NCBI GenBank assembly: GCA_031267635.1
Contig: JAIRYX010000448.1
Span: 1 to 64,000 of the forward strand
DNA: 64,000 nt
Source of the DNA: Planctomycetaceae bacterium
GTDB taxonomy: Bacteria; Planctomycetota; Planctomycetia; Pirellulales; Thermoguttaceae
Direction of reading: 5' to 3'
Each line of letters begins with the position of its first letter. Position 1 is the first letter of the stretch. The notes under the pieces were generated by a model, which worked only from the letters and a program-made list of their open reading frames with translations, did no database searches and was not told where the DNA came from. A program made the translations under genes and the position numbers. Positions 56,592 through 64,000 of this stretch are shown piece after piece.

Positions 56592-57641
56592 CTAATGTGC
56601 GCGGGGATGCGCTTTCTCATAAACTTCACGAAGACTTGCCGTGCTAACATGCGTGTAGATTTGAGTTGTAACGATACTGGAATGACCGAGCAATTCCTGA
56701 ATACTGCGAATGTCCGCCCCATTGTCGAGTAAATGCGTCGCAAAACTATGTCGAAGCGTGTGCGGCGATGTGCGAGAGTCTAATCCCGCGCCTTTGATAT
56801 GCTTATCGAGCATCCGCGCAATGTTTCGCACATTGAAACGTTCCGCGTAACGATTGAGAAAAATCGCTTTGTCCAGAGCGTCGCTCACTTTGTTTCTCGC
56901 CAACAGTTCGGGACGTATCGCAAACCAAGTGTCGAGCGATTCCTTTGCAAAAGAGCCAATCGGAGCCAAGCGTTCCTTTTTTCCTTTGCCGAAAACGCGG
57001 ACAAGTCCTTCTTCGGCGTCGTAATCCGCGATATTCAACCTAACCAGTTCGCTGACTCGCACGCCCGTTGAATACATTACTTCGAGAATCGCGCGGTCGC
57101 GTAACCCCATCATATCAGCCAACGGCGTTTGCAAGAGCGATCCTAATTCGGCGGTCGAAAGGAAAAACGGCAACGAACGGTTCACACGCGGATTTCGCAA
57201 CGGTTTCGCGGGATTCATTGATACGATTCCTTCGCGCATTCCGAACCGAAAAAACGTGCGGAGCGACGCAAGCCGCCGCGCTATGGTTGCGTAATGATAA
57301 TCCGCATCGTGCATCGCCAAGACATAGCCGCGAAGGTCAAGCGTCGTAATTTCGTTGGGCTTGGGAAAACGCTTGTTGCACAACTCGTAAACGTATTCAA
57401 GCAATCCTTCTAAATCTTCACGGTAACTTTTGGTTGTAAGATCGGAAGCGTTTTTCTCCACTTGCAGATAACGCAAAAACAATTCTACCGCCGATTCTAA
57501 ATCCGATTGCGGCTTATAATTTTCTCTTACCGGTCGATGTTTTTGCGACCCTTTTCGCTGTTCCAACGTTCTCGCGGCAATCGGTGCTTTTTCTTTTTTC
57601 GCTTTCTTAATTTTTCTTACTTTTTTGATGATTTTTGCCAT
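56592..57641 (-). CDS. XerC/XerD-like tyrosine recombinase
   Basis: The 349-residue recombinase has a Lys/Arg-rich tail of about 40 residues at the N-terminus, a SAM-like core-binding domain (about 48-135) and a catalytic domain with the full set: Arg (STGVRVSELV), Lys (VFGKGKKERLAP), HTLRHSFATHLLDNG, GHSSIVTTQIYTHV with the Tyr nucleophile. It is probably the chromosome-dimer resolvase (XerC or XerD) since it lies next to parA. The basic tail is unusual for the family. It follows parA by 20 bases on the same strand. Confidence 0.9.
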   Translation of the reverse strand: MAKIIKKVRKIKKAKKEKAPIAARTLEQRKGSQKHRPVRENYKPQSDLESAVELFLRYLQVEKNASDLTTKSYREDLEGLLEYVYELCNKRFPKPNEITTLDLRGYVLAMHDADYHYATIARRLASLRTFFRFGMREGIVSMNPAKPLRNPRVNRSLPFFLSTAELGSLLQTPLADMMGLRDRAILEVMYSTGVRVSELVRLNIADYDAEEGLVRVFGKGKKERLAPIGSFAKESLDTWFAIRPELLARNKVSDALDKAIFLNRYAERFNVRNIARMLDKHIKGAGLDSRTSPHTLRHSFATHLLDNGADIRSIQELLGHSSIVTTQIYTHVSTASLREVYEKAHPRAH

Positions 57642-57660
57642 ATTACATCCGTGTCATGGA

Positions 57661-58458
57661 TTATTTAGAATTTTCACTTTCAATCACTTCCTGTGCGAGC
57701 TTTCGGTAATCTTCCGCACCTTTGGACGAATTATCATAACCGAAAATCGGTTTGCCGAAACTCGGCGATTCGGCAAGACGAATGTTTTTCCTGATCTTAG
57801 TACTGAATATTTTTGCATTGGACCAAGGCATTTCTCGCGATTGAGACATGTTAAAAAAAGTATTGACGTCCGCTTCGATTTCACTTGAAAGCCGCGCTTG
57901 AGCTTCAAACATACAGAAAACGATGCCGCTCAAACGCAATTTATTGTTGAGACGTTTTTGCACCAACTCGATAGTACGCAATAATTTCGTGAGTCCGTGA
58001 AGAGCGAGAAACTGCGGTTGAAGCGGAAGAAAAACCTCGTCAACGGCAGTCAGCGCGTTCAGCGTCAGCACGCCTAACGACGGCGGACAATCCATAATCG
58101 TATAATCAAACTGCATATCATCTTGCGTCAATTTGTCTCGCAAAATCATATCGCGTCCGACCACGCCGAGAAGTTCCGGCTCTGCCGCCGCCAAATCAAT
58201 ATGTGCAGGAATCAGCCAGAGATTGTCGGCGACTTGCTGACGCACATCTTTCAGCGGCAAATCGTTGACGAGAACTTCATAAACCGACTGAAATTCCACT
58301 TGCGGCTCAATTCCTAAATGAAGCGTGGCATGAGCTTGCGGATCAAGGTCAATCAAACAGACCGACGCTCCGGTTTCGGCAAGTGCCGCACTGAGATTGA
58401 CCGCCGTTGTTGTTTTACCGACTCCGCCTTTTTGATTCATAATCGCAATAGAACGCAT
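57661..58458 (-). CDS. parA: ParA/Soj-family partition ATPase
   Basis: The 265-residue ATPase has the deviant Walker A KGGVGKTT (about 10-17), the conserved DLDPQAHATLHLGI, DCPPSLGVLTLNAL and the C-terminal SKGAEDYRKLAQEVIE. It lacks an N-terminal HTH, so it is the Soj type rather than plasmid ParA. No parB lies next to it; the xer gene follows directly, an arrangement that fits a chromosome-segregation unit. ATG at 58458. Confidence 0.92.
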   Translation of the reverse strand: MRSIAIMNQKGGVGKTTTAVNLSAALAETGASVCLIDLDPQAHATLHLGIEPQVEFQSVYEVLVNDLPLKDVRQQVADNLWLIPAHIDLAAAEPELLGVVGRDMILRDKLTQDDMQFDYTIMDCPPSLGVLTLNALTAVDEVFLPLQPQFLALHGLTKLLRTIELVQKRLNNKLRLSGIVFCMFEAQARLSSEIEADVNTFFNMSQSREMPWSNAKIFSTKIRKNIRLAESPSFGKPIFGYDNSSKGAEDYRKLAQEVIESENSK

Positions 58459-58704
58459 TTTTATCTTTTCTGATGCAAAAAATTTTATTTAGGATAAAAC
58501 GAAAACAACTTTATAAGAATTATAACAAAAAAGCGTCCAATGTAGAGAGGTCGGCACAAAGTTTGGAAAATTTCATTTTGAGGATTGGGAATGACTCAAA
58601 ACGTCTTGTAAAAATTTATCAACAAGATTAAGATGATGCTTTAGGGAAATCATTCAAATGATACGTTTAATACGAACTACGCCAACTTTTTCTCTTACAA
58701 TTTT

Positions 58705-59571
58705 ATGTCTTACTGGCAGCTTCGCACTCAAAAATTGGATTTGAATCATAAACCGCTTTTGATGGGAATTATCAATGTCACGCCGGATAGTTTCAGCGAT
58801 GGCGGGCAATTTTATCGTCATGGAACATTGGAGATTTCGGCGGCGGTCGACTATGCGTTGCGGCTTGTTGATGAAGGAGCAGCGATTCTCGATATTGGTG
58901 CGGAAAGTACGCAGCCCGGTTCGCAACGAATTAGCACAACGGAAGAAATTCTGCGGATGATTCCTGTTGTAGCGGCGATTCATGAAAAAACAAATGTACC
59001 GATTTCTGTTGATACTTACCGCGCGGCAACAGCACGAGAGGCAATCGCCGCCGGAGCGGAAATCGTGAATGACATTTCTGCCGCAACGGATGATACGGAA
59101 ATGTTATCGGTTTTATGTGAAACACAAGCCGGAGTCTGTCTTATGCACAAACAAGGCACGCCGCAAACGATGCAAGAATCGCCGCATTACAATGACGTTG
59201 TCGCGGAAGTCGCGGCGTATCTTGATGAACGAAAAAAAACGTTAATTTGCGCAGGCATTGCAAAAGAAAAAATCACACTTGATCCCGGTATCGGTTTCGG
59301 CAAAAGTCCAGAACATAATCTTCGATTGTTGCGTGAAATCAATGTATTGCACGCATTAGAGTTACCGCTTTTGTACGGTATTTCACGAAAACGTTTTGTT
59401 GACGCTCTGACAAAGACAAATCATGCGCAACATCCGAAAAACCGTTTACCGGGAACGATTGCCGCAACGATTTATCTCGCATTACACGGCGTTTCGATTT
59501 TTCGTGTTCACGATGTTGCCGCAACACGTCAGGCATTGGCAATCGCACAAACGTTATGGAGTGAAAAATGA
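58705..59571 (+). CDS. folP: Dihydropteroate synthase
   Basis: FolP joins 4-aminobenzoate to the pterin pyrophosphate made by FolK; sulfonamides target it. The 288-residue barrel shows MGIINVTPDSFSDGGQF, ILDIGAESTQPGSQ, VPISVDTYRA, IVNDISA, LMHKQGTPQTMQ, LDPGIGFGKSPEHN and SRKRFV, all as expected. The gene is alone and divergent from parA. Confidence 0.96.
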   Translation: MSYWQLRTQKLDLNHKPLLMGIINVTPDSFSDGGQFYRHGTLEISAAVDYALRLVDEGAAILDIGAESTQPGSQRISTTEEILRMIPVVAAIHEKTNVPISVDTYRAATAREAIAAGAEIVNDISAATDDTEMLSVLCETQAGVCLMHKQGTPQTMQESPHYNDVVAEVAAYLDERKKTLICAGIAKEKITLDPGIGFGKSPEHNLRLLREINVLHALELPLLYGISRKRFVDALTKTNHAQHPKNRLPGTIAATIYLALHGVSIFRVHDVAATRQALAIAQTLWSEK

Positions 59572-59736
59572 CTACTACAAATACAAATTGAAAACAGCCC
59601 TATTCGATAGACTTTTCACATTCGAAACTTTGATTTTTAAGGCAGATATCCTCGTTCATACTGTCCCAAAATCCTTCTTGTCCTTAATGTCCCTCATTCA
59701 AACGAAAATCGGATATGAAAGCGTGAGAAATACATT

Positions 59737-62700
59737 TTAGCGATTACCGTTAATAGCTTTAGCGGAGGACTGTTCCCAATGTTTTTTCAAATTTTCAATA
59801 TCGCCGGTGGTGACGAGTGCGCCTTGCAATCGGCAAGGTGACACCGCACCGCCAATCAACATATCGCCGTGTCCCGCAAGACATTCCGCACCAGATTCGT
59901 CCAAGATGACTTGACTGTTTTTGTTACTTGTCACTTTGAGTGCGATTTTTAATTGCAGATTTGCTTTTACAAGTCCTGTCACAACTTTTGCATCGGGACG
60001 TTGCGTTGCAAGGATAAGGTGAAAACCTGCCGCGCGTCCTTTCGCGCCGATTTTTTTAAAACAAAATTCGAGCATTTCCGTCATCAATTTATTCGATAAC
60101 ATATCGGCGTACTCATCAATAATCACAACGTGCCGACAAAAACGTTCCTCTGCAATACGATTGTATGCAGTAATATCAGAAACGCCGACACTTTCAAATT
60201 TTTTATACCGCGATTCCATTTCTTCCACAAGGTCGTTCAACACTTCCAGCGCACGTTCATCGTCTGTAATGACAGAGTTGTTCAGACAAGGCAGAGCATA
60301 AAAATCGGTAAACGTGACCCGTTTCGGATCAATCAGCGTAAAATAAACGCTCTGCGGCGAAGCAATTGTGCCAAGACCAACGACAATTGATTTCAGTAAT
60401 TCACTCTTTCCGCTACCGGATGTTCCTCCAATCAAAATGCTGGGTGTACCGGGATTGGCTAAATCAATCCAAAACGGCAAACCGTCAATTTCCGCCCCCA
60501 ATGGAAACACCGCGTCCGAATCGCTGGGGCGATTCTTTTCACCGTCACGTAGCAATTGTCCGAGCGTGAGCGTTTCGCGGTGACGGCGCAAAATATCCAC
60601 GCTGACAAAACCTGTTTGTGCTTGAATCAACGGTTCTTCCTGAAGGTGCATGGCAACTTTCAAATCAGCTGCCTTATTTTGAATTTTCTTAACAGTCACG
60701 TTCTGCATTTGATCAGGAACAATCCGCAAACGAATAAGGCGAGGACCGCACTGATATGATTCCGGCGAATACGGCTGGACTGGTAATTTAAGTTTCTGGA
60801 GCGTATTCAGTAAACTGTCCAAAAGTTCATACGCTTCGTTGTCGGGCGGAGACGAAGTAACCTCGCTCAATACTGGTATTTCTTGCGGAACAATTGGCTT
60901 TTCTTCGGGATACTCTGAAACACTGCTACCGCCAGAATCCGGAATCACAGGAGACGTTTTTGTTTCTTGATGAAACGGCAACTCAATCAATTCGTAAGGA
61001 AAATGACTTTTGACATACTCCGAGAGTTGTTGTTCTGTGATTGTTTCTTCCGTTCCGGGATGTGTGACGTCGCCTGCGCGAATTTTATCTGTTAAAAACA
61101 ACAAAGAAAACCAGCGAGCTACTGTTTCTTTATCAAGCGAAGCGAGACGTCCTCCATTTTGAAGAAACTTATCTCGATATTCCGCCGCCTTTTTCCAAGT
61201 TTCGTGGAATAGGCAACGGTTATCCGTGACGTAATAACAACGCGCATCGGGATTCTTTTCCTGAAATGCGAGAGCGTTGCGATAAGCTGCGCTCACGGAA
61301 TTTCCGCTGGATGACGTGTTGAAAAAAAATGCATAATGAAGCGGCGGCAATACAGTTGCCGAAAATGAAAATTTTCCGCTTAATTGACCGTATGAACCGC
61401 GAAAATAATCGTTTTCCGCGTTAAAAACACATCGATTCTCCAGAAAAAAACGCAAAGTTTTTTGTAAACGCTCTGCGTCCGGTTGAGGCAAATCGTTGCG
61501 AATAAACGACAATTCCCGATTCAATTCTTGATTTAAAACAAGTTCAGGCGGCTGCGGCAAAGAAGTTTGTTCGTCTTTCAAAATCCATTGACTTGCCAAA
61601 CTAATCACTTGGCGCGGCGATTCTCCACCAAGCAGTTTAGGACATAAAATTCCACCTAACCATTGCGCGTATTTTTGCCCGTTCTCGGGAAATTTATACA
61701 AAATACGTTTTTCGATTAATTCTTTTGCTTGTTCCGCCGAACAACCGTTAAGCGTGATCGGATGCATCAATAACCGCTCGCGAACGGCTATATCCATGAC
61801 ATGAAAACGTAAATCCCATGTCGTATTCCGCATGAACGCAATCGGCAACATCGCCGTTGCGTCATTCACCAAAAAGTGAATCATATCCTGAAACGTCAAC
61901 ACTTTATCTTCTTCACGAAGAGCGTCCAGTTGGTCGAAACAGATTAATAAAGAGTGATGATAACGTTCCAGCAAAAGTCCCAATGCGATGATAATGTCGC
62001 GTGATTTATCTTCGATATACTGATTCTGATTATCATCATAACTTGGAGATTGAATATCATCAAGACCAAGAATTGCATAATCTTCACGATCTAACGGACG
62101 ACCATGCAACCATTCCATCACAACGCCGCGTTTGTTTTTCTCAGAATACTGAAAAAGAACGCGAAGAAAATTTTTAGAGATGTTCGGCAGATGATTTCTC
62201 AAAAAAACAGACGTTTCGGAAAAAAGTTTGACGCGTGTTTTTTCGTTGATTCTGCAATCAAGAATGGCATAAACATCTTTTTCCAATCGATGAATAAATT
62301 TTTCATTGTGCTGTTTCCATTTTGTGTTTTCCGGTTGGGAAAAGAAGTATTCTAAATATTCTCCCAACATTTTGGCAATTAACAGATCAAGCTGCGTATG
62401 TCCATTGTTATTGATTTTGTGATCAAGGTTCCGCACGATTTCACTAAGCAGACGTTGCATTGCCGTTTGCGGACTAAAAATCGACCGAACAAAAACTAAA
62501 GAGGTGGAAATGTTTTCCGTATGCACTGCGTCGAGAATCCGTTTGAGAAGATATGTTTTTCCCATGCCGGAATCCCCAAACACAACTGCCGCAAGCGGTA
62601 TTTGGGGATTTTGTATTTTTTCGTGAAGCAATGTTTTAATATGCTCAAGAGCATCTTTATTCAACGAATCAACGCTGGGATGTTCTTCGCCCCATGGTTC

Positions 62701-62787
62701 GCCAGCGGCATAAGTAGAAAAGGGATTATTAGTACGAAGAATTGTGCGAATGTCTTCTTGAGTTTGCGAAATCATGGATTTTTCCAT
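59737..62787 (-). CDS. P-loop NTPase fused to FtsK/SpoIIIE motor domain
   Basis: The 1016-residue protein carries two separate NTPase modules. The N-terminal one has Walker A FGDSGMGKTYL (about 70-80) and Walker B LLICFDQLDAL (about 280-290), like STAND/AAA or Orc-type domains. A Pro/Glu/Ser-rich linker (about 630-690) separates it from a C-terminal FtsK/HerA-type motor with Walker A GGTSGSGKSE (787-796) and Walker B VVIIDEYAD (about 887-895), then LILATQRPDAKVVTGLVKANL. No membrane helices are evident, unlike FtsK. An alternative start twelve bases in (62775) makes an ATGA overlap with the preceding gene. It may move or pump DNA or protein; the role is unknown. Confidence 0.85.
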   Translation of the reverse strand: MEKSMISQTQEDIRTILRTNNPFSTYAAGEPWGEEHPSVDSLNKDALEHIKTLLHEKIQNPQIPLAAVVFGDSGMGKTYLLKRILDAVHTENISTSLVFVRSIFSPQTAMQRLLSEIVRNLDHKINNNGHTQLDLLIAKMLGEYLEYFFSQPENTKWKQHNEKFIHRLEKDVYAILDCRINEKTRVKLFSETSVFLRNHLPNISKNFLRVLFQYSEKNKRGVVMEWLHGRPLDREDYAILGLDDIQSPSYDDNQNQYIEDKSRDIIIALGLLLERYHHSLLICFDQLDALREEDKVLTFQDMIHFLVNDATAMLPIAFMRNTTWDLRFHVMDIAVRERLLMHPITLNGCSAEQAKELIEKRILYKFPENGQKYAQWLGGILCPKLLGGESPRQVISLASQWILKDEQTSLPQPPELVLNQELNRELSFIRNDLPQPDAERLQKTLRFFLENRCVFNAENDYFRGSYGQLSGKFSFSATVLPPLHYAFFFNTSSSGNSVSAAYRNALAFQEKNPDARCYYVTDNRCLFHETWKKAAEYRDKFLQNGGRLASLDKETVARWFSLLFLTDKIRAGDVTHPGTEETITEQQLSEYVKSHFPYELIELPFHQETKTSPVIPDSGGSSVSEYPEEKPIVPQEIPVLSEVTSSPPDNEAYELLDSLLNTLQKLKLPVQPYSPESYQCGPRLIRLRIVPDQMQNVTVKKIQNKAADLKVAMHLQEEPLIQAQTGFVSVDILRRHRETLTLGQLLRDGEKNRPSDSDAVFPLGAEIDGLPFWIDLANPGTPSILIGGTSGSGKSELLKSIVVGLGTIASPQSVYFTLIDPKRVTFTDFYALPCLNNSVITDDERALEVLNDLVEEMESRYKKFESVGVSDITAYNRIAEERFCRHVVIIDEYADMLSNKLMTEMLEFCFKKIGAKGRAAGFHLILATQRPDAKVVTGLVKANLQLKIALKVTSNKNSQVILDESGAECLAGHGDMLIGGAVSPCRLQGALVTTGDIENLKKHWEQSSAKAINGNR

Positions 62788-63512
62788 TTTAGAATCAAAT
62801 AGTCAAAACCGTTGGCATCCCTGTAACCAAGCCGGACGTCTTCTTCCTGCATTAACGATGCGTCGCCTGTCATCAGTTGAATTTTTCCTTCACGGCGAAG
62901 CTGTTCAAGAATTTTTTCAAAAATACCTTTGTCCCAATTCAAACCGCGCCGCAAGTCCGCAATGATTACCATTTGTTTTCCGGAAATGAGGCGGTCATAA
63001 AGCGATTTGAACGCTTGGATATTATTTGCCATACAGTCCGAAACGGTTGCGTTTTGCGAAATAGACGCTGTTGATTGCGCATTCTGCGAAAAGTCTGTTA
63101 ACAGTAATTTTTTGACTTTGCCGTCAGTATTTAATTCATAGTAAATCAATCCTTTTGCATTCAAACGGTTTAGCGATTCGTAGAATTTTAATTTGCTCAA
63201 AGGAGAAGTAACTCTTCCGGGTGATTTTCCCAAATTTTTTTGAACCAATCTCAACACCAACTCATCTGTTCCGCCGGGTAATTTTTTAACCAGATAAGCG
63301 CTGTTACCTTTTTTAAAAAACTCGAATTTGTCTTCTAAAAACCGTTGCAAAATTTTCTGCTTGTCTGCTCCCGATGTTTTTGTCATAATCCCAAGCTCTT
63401 TACGGAGAGCCGCTGGTAATTTTATAAGGTTTGCAACCGTCACAAAATAACCATTTCCAGTTTTATCAATAAGTCGAATTAATTGTTCCTGAATCTCTTG
63501 CGGAGAACTCAT
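62772..63512 (-). CDS. wHTH-like partner of the FtsK-fusion protein
   Basis: The 246-residue protein is soluble, mostly helical, with two regions that look like winged helix-turn-helix units (about 1-60 and 75-135: FYESLNRLNAKGLIYYELNTDGKVKKLLL), then a C-terminal domain with QMVIIADLRRGLNWDKGIFEKILEQLRREGKIQL, another wHTH-like stretch. It matches no family I know. ATG at 63512 has GGGA seven bases upstream; a TTG five codons earlier is less likely. Its TGA overlaps an ATG of the FtsK-fusion gene, so the two act as one unit. Confidence 0.68.
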   Translation of the reverse strand: MSSPQEIQEQLIRLIDKTGNGYFVTVANLIKLPAALRKELGIMTKTSGADKQKILQRFLEDKFEFFKKGNSAYLVKKLPGGTDELVLRLVQKNLGKSPGRVTSPLSKLKFYESLNRLNAKGLIYYELNTDGKVKKLLLTDFSQNAQSTASISQNATVSDCMANNIQAFKSLYDRLISGKQMVIIADLRRGLNWDKGIFEKILEQLRREGKIQLMTGDASLMQEEDVRLGYRDANGFDYLILKWKNP

Positions 63513-63662
63513 CAAAATCCCTTTCAAAAAATGAAATTTCCTCTATTAGAAACTAAAAACCTTGCGCAAATTTTATTATTTCTCTATTTCACTCATTAAT
63601 TTTACCATTAGTATAACAATTTCGTAAAAAATAACAAACGATATTTTTCCCAAAAGTTGAAT

Positions 63663-64000
63663 TTTTTGATTATTCCATATTTTGGGGAGGTTTAACATTG
63701 TGTAGCTATTCAGTTGCCCAAACCAAATAAATCCACACGGCAACCGAGAAGTTACCCGAAAGTCTTTATTATTGCAATTACCCGAAAGGTTTTACCATTG
63801 CAGCCCTTATTTATCAAGTTTCCCTTAGTAGCCAACAAAGTCCCCAAACGCGTCCTTATTTTTTAGATTTAGATGATGGATTGTTACCCAAAAAACTTGA
63901 ACGAAAAATAAGGGAATAAGGGCGCATATTAGCACTACTACGGGAATTTTATAAATAAGGGCTGTAATGGTAAAGTCTTTCGATTGACTGTAATTGCCAA
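63663..64000. repeat. Composite R5-R1-R2 element at the window edge
   Basis: The order is R5 end (TTGATTATTCCATATTTTGG), R1 (63702-63755), a duplicated TTGCAATTACCCGAAAGG piece, then R2 (63798-63967: TTGCAGCCCTTATTTATC to ATAAATAAGGGCTGTAA) and the start of a second R1 at the window end. It lies upstream of the wHTH gene and mirrors the composite at 11.79-12.12 kb. It is cut by the window edge. Confidence 0.72.

Overview
The window looks like chromosomal DNA of an AT-leaning anaerobic member of the Planctomycetota. The taxonomic hints are Tat-exported NIPSNAP and heparinase-like proteins, a lipoprotein resembling planctomycete conserved hypotheticals, a membrane-anchored degenerate GspE, and a FliF/FliG pair without other flagellar genes. 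Rubredoxin, an AsrC-like sulfite reductase, radical SAM enzymes and nitrogenase point to an anoxic habitat. The phylum is inferred from gene content, not from a marker-gene tree.

Layout. 0.4-12.9 kb: TolC-like channel, FolK, DnaB, secreted/anchored beta-propeller and heparinase-like proteins, a tight rubredoxin-EEP-hypothetical-LsrF operon, a NIPSNAP protein and an SGNH hydrolase. 13.6-16.4 kb: sulfur-carrier cluster (AsrC-like siroheme reductase, TusA-like, ThiS-like carrier with a masked C-terminus, ThiF/MoeB-like E1, JAMM protease), resembling the thiocarboxylate route to homocysteine in Wolinella. 16.5-28.7 kb: ProC, DapA, an Rrf2 regulator, a large secreted propeller protein, a prepilin peptidase, three decayed transposases (two IS630-type, one IS5-type), a lipoprotein, IF-3 and a YkgJ-type protein. 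28.9-34.3 kb: alpha/beta hydrolase, B12-radical SAM protein, GT2 and SPL-like radical SAM, all on the minus strand.

34.7-41.1 kb holds a complete structural cluster for iron-only nitrogenase, anfH-nifI1-nifI2-anfD-anfG-anfK, followed by a PPOX-fold flavoprotein. A well-spaced sigma-54 promoter precedes anfH. The two PII-like NifI proteins suggest post-translational ammonium switch-off. Cofactor assembly genes (nifB and others) and the activator are not in the window.

41.7-45.7 kb: PilT ATPase, a GspE-like protein with destroyed nucleotide-binding motifs and a small membrane protein. 45.9-52.6 kb: GmhA, then a minus-strand operon (two hypotheticals, FliF, a protein sharing the FliF C-terminal motif, FliG). 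53-59.6 kb: an IS1634 remnant, NadE, XerC/D-like recombinase, ParA and FolP. 59.7-63.5 kb: a coupled pair, a wHTH-like protein and a 1016-residue protein fusing an N-terminal P-loop NTPase to an FtsK motor.

Intergenic DNA is crowded with small repeats. R1 is a ~57-bp palindrome with GTAACTATTCAG arms. R2 is a ~175-bp element with GCAGCCCTTATTTAT ends. R3 is a ~92-bp palindrome with GGGAACTTCTAAAAACCTC ends. R4 is a ~105-bp element with an ACACTGTCTTAAAA core. R5 carries CTGMTTATTTCACATTTTGGGG termini. R6 is a 9-nt periodic GTCCCTNNN array, usually with a complementary arm. There are also three GC-richer tandem arrays (21-bp unit twice, 23-bp unit once). No tRNA, rRNA or CRISPR array was recognised by eye.
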